A stretch of DNA of 9,372 bases, taken from contig JAZNMQ010000032.1 in NCBI GenBank assembly GCA_045579745.1, positions 1 through 9,372 of the forward strand. The letters are read 5' to 3'. Of this stretch, positions 5,323 to 9,372 are shown in pieces (the stretch's first letter is position 1; the number at the start of each line of letters is the position of its first letter). The position numbers and the translations under genes were made by a program. Under the pieces are notes generated by a model. It saw only the letters and a program-made list of their open reading frames with translations, ran no database searches and was not told the DNA's origin. The stretch comes from Flemingiibacterium sp045579745 (GTDB taxonomy: Bacteria; Bacillota; Clostridia; Oscillospirales; CAG-272).

Positions 5323-6870
5323 ATGCAAAAAGCGAACGAAGTGCGTGACAGTCGTATCAATGAATTTGTCGAAAACTATATGGAAAAGCTGTTCTATTTC
5401 TGTCTGAAAAAGACGGGAAGCCATACCGAAGCGGAAGATCTGACACAAGATATCGCGCTTCAGATCATCACGGCTTTGAACAAAGGCACGATACCAACGA
5501 GTTTTTCGGCGTGGGTATGGCAGATTGCGCGCAACCGTTATTCGGTATGGGCAAAAGAAAAGCATAATCGAAATGAGTTGGTAACCGGTTCCGATATCAG
5601 CGATTATGAGATCGAGGACGAGAGCGAAAATATCCTTGATGAAATGATACATACAGAGCAAATGGCTCTGCTTCGGCGCGAGCTGGCGTTCATCAAAAGT
5701 GATTACCGCGATATCGTCGTTGCCTATTACATTAAAAACAAAAATGTTCGTGAGATTGCATCTAATCTCTCGCTTCCAACGAACACGGTGAAGTCACGGC
5801 TTTTTCGTGCGAGAGAAATATTGAAAGAAGGTATGTATATGGCAAGAGAATTTGGAAAACGCAGTTATAATCCCGAGCAAATAACTTTTGTTCAAAACGG
5901 CAGAGATGGAAAAAAAGGACAACCTTGGTCTATCATTACGCATTTGTTATATAAGAATATTTTCCTCGAAACGTATGAAAATCCGCAAACCGCTGAGGAA
6001 CTGTCACTTGAATTAGGCATAGCTTTGCCTTACATGGAAGACGAGCTTGAATTTTTGACCCGTGAACAGTTGCTTAACAAGAGAGAAAACAAATACCAAA
6101 CAGCATTTAAAATAATCAGCAAAGAAGAACAGCGCAAAGAATACGAAAACAGCAAAAAAATACAGAAAGCACTGACACATAAAATTTGCGAACTGATAGA
6201 TATTTATATTAACGAGGACGGATCGAAAGTAAATTACGGTTACATAGGATATGAAGCGGCAAAATGGGCTTTGATCGTACGTGCATTTGATTGGTTACAG
6301 TTTTCCGCTAAAGAAACGAACAACGTATCTAAAGAGTACAATAATACCTATCCCTCGCGACCGGATGACGGTGCTTGGACATTGACCGGATACGAAATCA
6401 TAGATTGGAAAAAGCCCGAATTTGTTGGGCAACATGGATATCTTTCACATGATAAAAATGAGGTGAAAAAAGATATAGATTTCGGTCAATTCAAGTTCTA
6501 TTTCAAAAACATTCAAGAGAAAACTCCTTTCCACTTAAACTGGATGGAGGCATATACGTTATGGTTGGTATGCAGCGGACGAACTGAAGCATGTGAAAAA
6601 TCTTATCTTGAGAAGTTGCTTGAATACGGCTATCTTAAGAAAGAGGACTCTATCATTCCCAATGTTGTAATTTTCGATAGAAATGCAGAAAAACCGTATA
6701 ATGAGCAATTAACCGAGAAGCTAACATCATTGAGGGATGGTATTTACAGTTTGTTCAAGCAGGCTCCTGACATCGAGAGAGGCTATATTGTTGAGCAGGC
6801 TATACTCGATGGATGGCTTAAATACGATGACAATACAATCAATACTATTGGAGCTTATATTTATCTTTAA
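5323..6870 (+). CDS. ECF-like RNA polymerase sigma factor fused to a winged-helix and unknown C-terminal domain
   Basis: The 515-residue protein is about three times the length of an ordinary ECF sigma factor. Residues 14-80 look like sigma region 2 (TEAEDLTQDIALQIITAL, then FSAWVWQIARNRY). After an acidic linker (91-112), residues 117-171 look like region 4, with the helix-turn-helix NVREIASNLSLPTNTVKSRLFRAREIL. Residues about 205-265 (TAEELSLELGIALPYMEDELEFLTREQLL) resemble a winged helix. The last 245 residues match nothing I recognise; MEAYTLWLVCSGRTEA through LLEYGYLKKED (about 407-446) may be a second winged-helix-like unit. No membrane segment is seen, so it should be cytoplasmic. AAAGGAGG at 5308-5314 sets the start. 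The C-terminal half appears more AT-rich than the sigma half. It may sense a ligand or act as a built-in anti-sigma; this is inference. Confidence 0.8.
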   Translation: MQKANEVRDSRINEFVENYMEKLFYFCLKKTGSHTEAEDLTQDIALQIITALNKGTIPTSFSAWVWQIARNRYSVWAKEKHNRNELVTGSDISDYEIEDESENILDEMIHTEQMALLRRELAFIKSDYRDIVVAYYIKNKNVREIASNLSLPTNTVKSRLFRAREILKEGMYMAREFGKRSYNPEQITFVQNGRDGKKGQPWSIITHLLYKNIFLETYENPQTAEELSLELGIALPYMEDELEFLTREQLLNKRENKYQTAFKIISKEEQRKEYENSKKIQKALTHKICELIDIYINEDGSKVNYGYIGYEAAKWALIVRAFDWLQFSAKETNNVSKEYNNTYPSRPDDGAWTLTGYEIIDWKKPEFVGQHGYLSHDKNEVKKDIDFGQFKFYFKNIQEKTPFHLNWMEAYTLWLVCSGRTEACEKSYLEKLLEYGYLKKEDSIIPNVVIFDRNAEKPYNEQLTEKLTSLRDGIYSLFKQAPDIERGYIVEQAILDGWLKYDDNTINTIGAYIYL

Positions 6871-6890
6871 GAAAGCATAACATAAATACA

Positions 6891-6931
6891 CCGCCGAGAG
6901 TAACCGTTTGGTTGCTCTCGGCGGCATGCTT
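6891..6931 (+). terminator. Strong intrinsic terminator after the sigma gene
   Basis: CCGCCGAGAGTAACC (6891-6905) pairs with GGTTGCTCTCGGCGG (6910-6924) over 15 bp, with one G-U, around GTTT. CATGC and four Ts follow. It lies 20 bases after the sigma stop codon and before the converging mreB-like gene, so it also insulates the two units. Confidence 0.85.
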
Positions 6932-6984
6932 TTCAGTAATCAGCCGACAATACTTTTACACTACTTTATTTTAAACTCAACTTG

Positions 6985-7962
6985 TTATGCTCTCATTTTA
7001 TTTTCAATCAAAGCGCCGAGTCCTGCGACCGTGCAATTCAGCGGGTCATCGGGAACGAGGATTTCACCGTCTATAGCTTCTGATACATATTCGGCAATCC
7101 CTGGAAGCTTTGCTCCACCGCCAACCAATATGATCCTATCGAATGTCGATTGTGATGCCGCTTGATAGGGAAGATTTGCGATGCTTGTTTTAATGGCATC
7201 GACGACTCCGTCGATTTGCGCGGAGCATGGTTCATACAGCTCCTCAATGTTAATTGTGAGCCTTCGCGGCATTCCGGTTGAACCGTCAAGCCCGGTTACG
7301 GTTGCCGTGGGAGAAGCCGTTGCTGTCAGGTCAAGGCTATGCTTTAGCTCTCTTGCGTTGGTGGAGGTGATTGCAATTCCGTATTTCTGCTTTAAAAATG
7401 TTATTATAGCGCTGTCTGCCGCCTCTCCGCCGCCTGGCCTGCAATCTGAGCGGAGAAGCTCACCGTTTCGTATATACGATGCCTCGATTGAGCCTGAACC
7501 GATATCACAAATTATCGTTCCGCCGAATGACGATACTGTATCGGAAGCCATAGCGAAGCCGCTTCCGCGAAGCGCAGCTACGGGGGCTTCAACCATCTCT
7601 ATTTTGCCGGTGTGGCAGTCTTGAAGCGCGTTCACAAGCATTTCGCGGTTCTTTGAACCGAAGCCGTACTTTGCCGCAACAAAAACATGTTTGTTTGCTC
7701 GCGGAGCGGCTATCTCAAGAAAGCGGTCGAGAGTTTCAGCCGCGAGGTTGAAATCTGTGATATTATTTCCTGCTATGGGGCGACGAACCGTAACTGTTCC
7801 TGGCGCTCTGCCACGAATAAGCAAAGCTTCAGTTCCGACGGCGATTACATTGCCCTTTGGGTCTACTGCGGCGATGGTCGGTTCGCACAGAACAAGACCT
7901 TTGTTTTTTATGTAAATTTTGGTGCTGTAAGCACCGAAATCAAGTCCAACGGTTACAGCCAT
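6985..7962 (-). CDS. Divergent MreB/actin-like protein
   Basis: The 325-residue protein belongs to the actin/Hsp70 ATPase fold and resembles rod-shape protein MreB. Phosphate-1 loop GLDFGAYSTKIYI (6-18) is followed by KGLVLCEPTIAAV, GRAPGTVTVRRPIAGNNITDF (51-71), phosphate-2 loop ICDIGSGSIEASYI (151-164), EELYEPCSAQIDGVVDAI and the adenosine motif IILVGGGAKLPGI. MreB polymerises under the membrane and guides side-wall synthesis. This copy departs from the norm: GAYST replaces the usual GTANT, and the segment usually read E-E-P-M-A-A is E125-A126-P127-V-A-A, with no Glu directly before the Pro. ATP hydrolysis may be altered. The start lies three bases after the maf stop, with GAGG (7969-7972) inside maf, so translation is coupled. 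No mreC or mreD follows. It could be a paralogue rather than the main MreB. Confidence 0.85.
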   Translation of the reverse strand: MAVTVGLDFGAYSTKIYIKNKGLVLCEPTIAAVDPKGNVIAVGTEALLIRGRAPGTVTVRRPIAGNNITDFNLAAETLDRFLEIAAPRANKHVFVAAKYGFGSKNREMLVNALQDCHTGKIEMVEAPVAALRGSGFAMASDTVSSFGGTIICDIGSGSIEASYIRNGELLRSDCRPGGGEAADSAIITFLKQKYGIAITSTNARELKHSLDLTATASPTATVTGLDGSTGMPRRLTINIEELYEPCSAQIDGVVDAIKTSIANLPYQAASQSTFDRIILVGGGAKLPGIAEYVSEAIDGEILVPDDPLNCTVAGLGALIENKMRA

Positions 7963-7965
7963 GGT

Positions 7966-8580
7966 CTACCTCTTCATAATATAGTCGCAGGATGAGAGCC
8001 CAAATTGCTCCTCGAGAATGGTTCGAATCCGTGCAATGGGCAAGCCCACAACATTAAAGTAGTCGCCGTGCAGTTCCTTAACATAAATGCCGGCAACGCC
8101 TTGAACGGCGTATGCGCCTGCCTTGTCGGCACCCTCGTTATGCGCGGCATAATATTCAGCCTCGCTCTTGCTGACATGTGAGAAGATGACTTTCGTTTCG
8201 ACGGCGTCTGAGATTATTTTTTCTTTCCCGTCAATCCATCCAATCAGCGCGATTCCGGTGAAGACCGAGTGTTCTCTGTCAGAAAGTGACAGAATCATTT
8301 TGCGCGCTTCATCGGCATCCTTCGGCTTTCCGAAAATCTCATTGCCACTGTAAACGACTGTATCGGCGCCGATAACTATAAAGCTTCGGGTGTTGTCGAG
8401 TTTTTTTCTGACAGCCATTGCCTTGCGAAGAGCAAGCTCGCGAACGATCGCATCGGGCTCGCATACGCCTTCAATGCTCTCATCGCAATCGGACACCATA
8501 ACTTGAAAATCCATGCCGAGCATGGAAAGAAGCTCACGTCTGCGCGGGGAATTGGAAGCAAGAATAAATTCAGGTATCAT
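7966..8580 (-). CDS. maf: Maf-family nucleoside triphosphate pyrophosphatase
   Basis: The 204-residue protein is complete and of normal length. Maf/YhdE-type enzymes hydrolyse dTTP, UTP or modified NTPs to monophosphates in the cytoplasm and are linked to septum and cell-cycle control in Bacillus. Seen directly are the N-terminal motif ILASNSPRRRELL (6-18), IGADTVV (70-76) with the catalytic Asp73, GKPKDADEARKMILSLSDREH, and the C-terminal YAVQGVAGIYVKELHGDYFNVVGLPI. An upstream in-frame ATG inside dut (8652) would add 24 unrelated residues; GGAGG at 8591-8595, ten bases before ATG 8580, decides against it. It starts 19 bases after dut and runs almost directly into the mreB-like gene, so the three form one operon. 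Confidence 0.94.
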   Translation of the reverse strand: MIPEFILASNSPRRRELLSMLGMDFQVMVSDCDESIEGVCEPDAIVRELALRKAMAVRKKLDNTRSFIVIGADTVVYSGNEIFGKPKDADEARKMILSLSDREHSVFTGIALIGWIDGKEKIISDAVETKVIFSHVSKSEAEYYAAHNEGADKAGAYAVQGVAGIYVKELHGDYFNVVGLPIARIRTILEEQFGLSSCDYIMKR

Positions 8581-8590
8581 TTGACAAAAT

Positions 8591-8595
8591 CCTCC
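8591..8595 (-). promoter_or_regulatory. Shine-Dalgarno GGAGG deciding the maf start
   Basis: GGAGG lies ten bases before ATG 8580 in the 19-base dut-maf gap. It supports the start that begins directly with the Maf motif rather than the longer frame overlapping dut. Confidence 0.8.
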
Positions 8596-8599
8596 CAAA

Positions 8600-9049
8600 T
8601 CACTTTTTTCCGGTAGAGCCGAAGCCGCCCTCGCCTCGGGCTGTAGCCTCAAGGGAATCGGTCGGTATCAGATTCGCATGAAGCACCGGCATAAACATAA
8701 GCTGTGCAATACGTTCGCCTGCTTCGATTGTGTACGGCAGATTTGATGTGTTGAGAAGTGCTGCCGATATTTCGCCGCGATAATCGCTGTCAATAACTCC
8801 GATGCCGTTTGCAAGAGTTATGCCGTGCTTACTTGACAGACCGCTTCGAGCGCAAAGTACAGCTACAATATTGTCAGCCTCGGGAGCTATTGCAATGCCT
8901 GTCGGGACGAGTATTCGCTCTCCAGGTGCAATGGTAACCGGCTTGTCAAGTGCCGCGCGAAGGTCGAGTGCTGCAGACCCGTCTGTTGCGTAAGACGGAA
9001 GCTGAGCATTCTCGCGCACGAGCTTTATTTTTATATCGATCTTATTCAT
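8600..9049 (-). CDS. dut: dUTP diphosphatase (dUTPase), trimeric type
   Basis: The 149-residue protein hydrolyses dUTP to dUMP and pyrophosphate. This keeps uracil out of DNA and supplies dTMP synthesis. All five family motifs are visible in order: motif 1 AALDLRA (26-32), motif 2 ARSGLSSKHGI (67-77; many members have PRSGL), motif 3 NGIGVIDSDYRGEI (81-94) with the catalytic-water Asp87, motif 4 GERIAQLMFMP (111-121), and motif 5 RGEGGFGSTGKK (138-149), the flexible C-terminal arm that closes on the substrate. The ATG overlaps the stop of the upstream peptidase gene (ATGA, 9046-9049). AAGGAG at 9059-9064 is nine bases upstream. Pairing with maf puts two nucleotide-clearing enzymes side by side. 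Confidence 0.96.
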   Translation of the reverse strand: MNKIDIKIKLVRENAQLPSYATDGSAALDLRAALDKPVTIAPGERILVPTGIAIAPEADNIVAVLCARSGLSSKHGITLANGIGVIDSDYRGEISAALLNTSNLPYTIEAGERIAQLMFMPVLHANLIPTDSLEATARGEGGFGSTGKK

Positions 9050-9372
9050 TTTGATATTCTCCTTATCGCGCCTATTTGCAATTCTGAACCTGCGTTTTCT
9101 GTATAGGCTAAAATAATATCGGACGCTGTCTTTGCATTTTCATCTGTGAATATGAAATGCCAATTGTTTATTTTGTTGCTTGCAAGCTCGCTTTTTCGGT
9201 CAGCCATGAAAACAGTCGCGCTGTTGTATAGAATATTTCGATGCTTGAAGGTGCGTGTGAGAGGGAAGTCGACAGTCTTTCGGTCGCGCAGGATCAAGAA
9301 ATCGTCCCTTTGGCATTTCTCGCACGAGTAAAGGTCGCGGATAACGCATTTTTCGAGCACCATAAGCGGAAT
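9046..9372 (-). CDS. U32-family peptidase, C-terminal part (5' end outside window)
   Basis: The frame is open to the right edge (I-P-L before the first visible Met), so this is the last 108 residues of a longer protein. The pattern PLMVLEKCVIRDLYSCEKC, then LRDRKTVDFPL, HRNILYNSATVFMADR and WHFIFTDENAKTASDIILAY matches the C-terminal region of U32 peptidases (the collagenase-like/YhbU-YegQ family; members include enzymes with rRNA hydroxylation roles). The family usually has xPLM, a Cys-bearing loop, a DRKG-like segment and an R-N-x-I-Y-N-S stretch here. The exact substrate is not deducible. Its stop codon overlaps the dut start by four bases, so it heads or continues the dut-maf-mreB-like operon. 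Confidence 0.85.
   Translation of the reverse strand: MPLMVLEKCVIRDLYSCEKCQRDDFLILRDRKTVDFPLTRTFKHRNILYNSATVFMADRKSELASNKINNWHFIFTDENAKTASDIILAYTENAGSELQIGAIRRISK

Noticed and set aside
5242..5661. 139-codon open frame on the minus strand across the hairpin array and sigma gene start
   Set aside because: The sigma gene has a strong Shine-Dalgarno and region 2 motifs; this frame has none and reads through the repeats.
7181..7624. 147-codon open frame antisense to the mreB-like gene
   Set aside because: Shadow frame; the opposite strand encodes recognisable actin-fold motifs.
8581..8652. 24-residue N-terminal extension of Maf
   Set aside because: It overlaps dut in another frame and adds nothing like the Maf N-terminus; the GGAGG in the gap supports ATG 8580.

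Overview
The window looks like a chromosomal segment from a Gram-positive, spore-forming lineage of the class Clostridia, probably an uncultured gut-type Oscillospirales/Ruminococcaceae relative. This rests on clear Shine-Dalgarno sites (AAGGAG/GGAGG) before almost every gene, a DNA-binding domain of Spo0A type, the gene repertoire, and moderate GC with AT-rich gaps. The exact taxon is inference.

Left (1-2366, + strand): the 3' part of glmM and a complete glmS, 25 bases apart. These are two steps of UDP-GlcNAc precursor synthesis (glucosamine-6-P formation and its isomerisation to glucosamine-1-P). The gap is too short for a glmS ribozyme.

2367-2858 holds no convincing gene but is dense in structure: a 16-bp hairpin with an oligo-U tract on the minus strand, an A/T-flanked palindrome, a long imperfect stem, a bidirectional terminator, a composite array of a 9-base word separated by mini-hairpins, and a final pair of overlapping hairpins before a T7 run. 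On the minus strand follows an SDR dehydrogenase (2859-3716) of the D-mannonate oxidoreductase/UxuB (YjmF) type. Its upstream region carries dyads that could be sugar-responsive operators.

Centre (4001-6930): a small regulatory/membrane cluster. Two tiny membrane proteins (63 and 48 aa) lie on the minus strand and share an identical 12-base box at the same distance from their start codons. Divergent from them is a stand-alone Spo0A C-terminal-like DNA-binding protein behind a consensus sigma-A promoter. Then come a five-unit tandem array of mini-hairpins and a 515-aa protein that joins an ECF-like sigma factor (regions 2 and 4) to a winged-helix-like segment and an unrecognised C-terminal half. 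A strong terminator closes the unit. This is the least conventional part of the window.

Right (6985-9372, minus strand): a tightly packed operon, transcribed leftward: the end of a U32-family peptidase, dut (dUTPase), maf (nucleotide pyrophosphatase) and a divergent MreB/actin-like gene. Genes overlap by 4 bases or are separated by 3-19 bases. The maf-mreB order is common in Firmicutes, but mreC/mreD do not follow here; the operon ends against the converging sigma gene.
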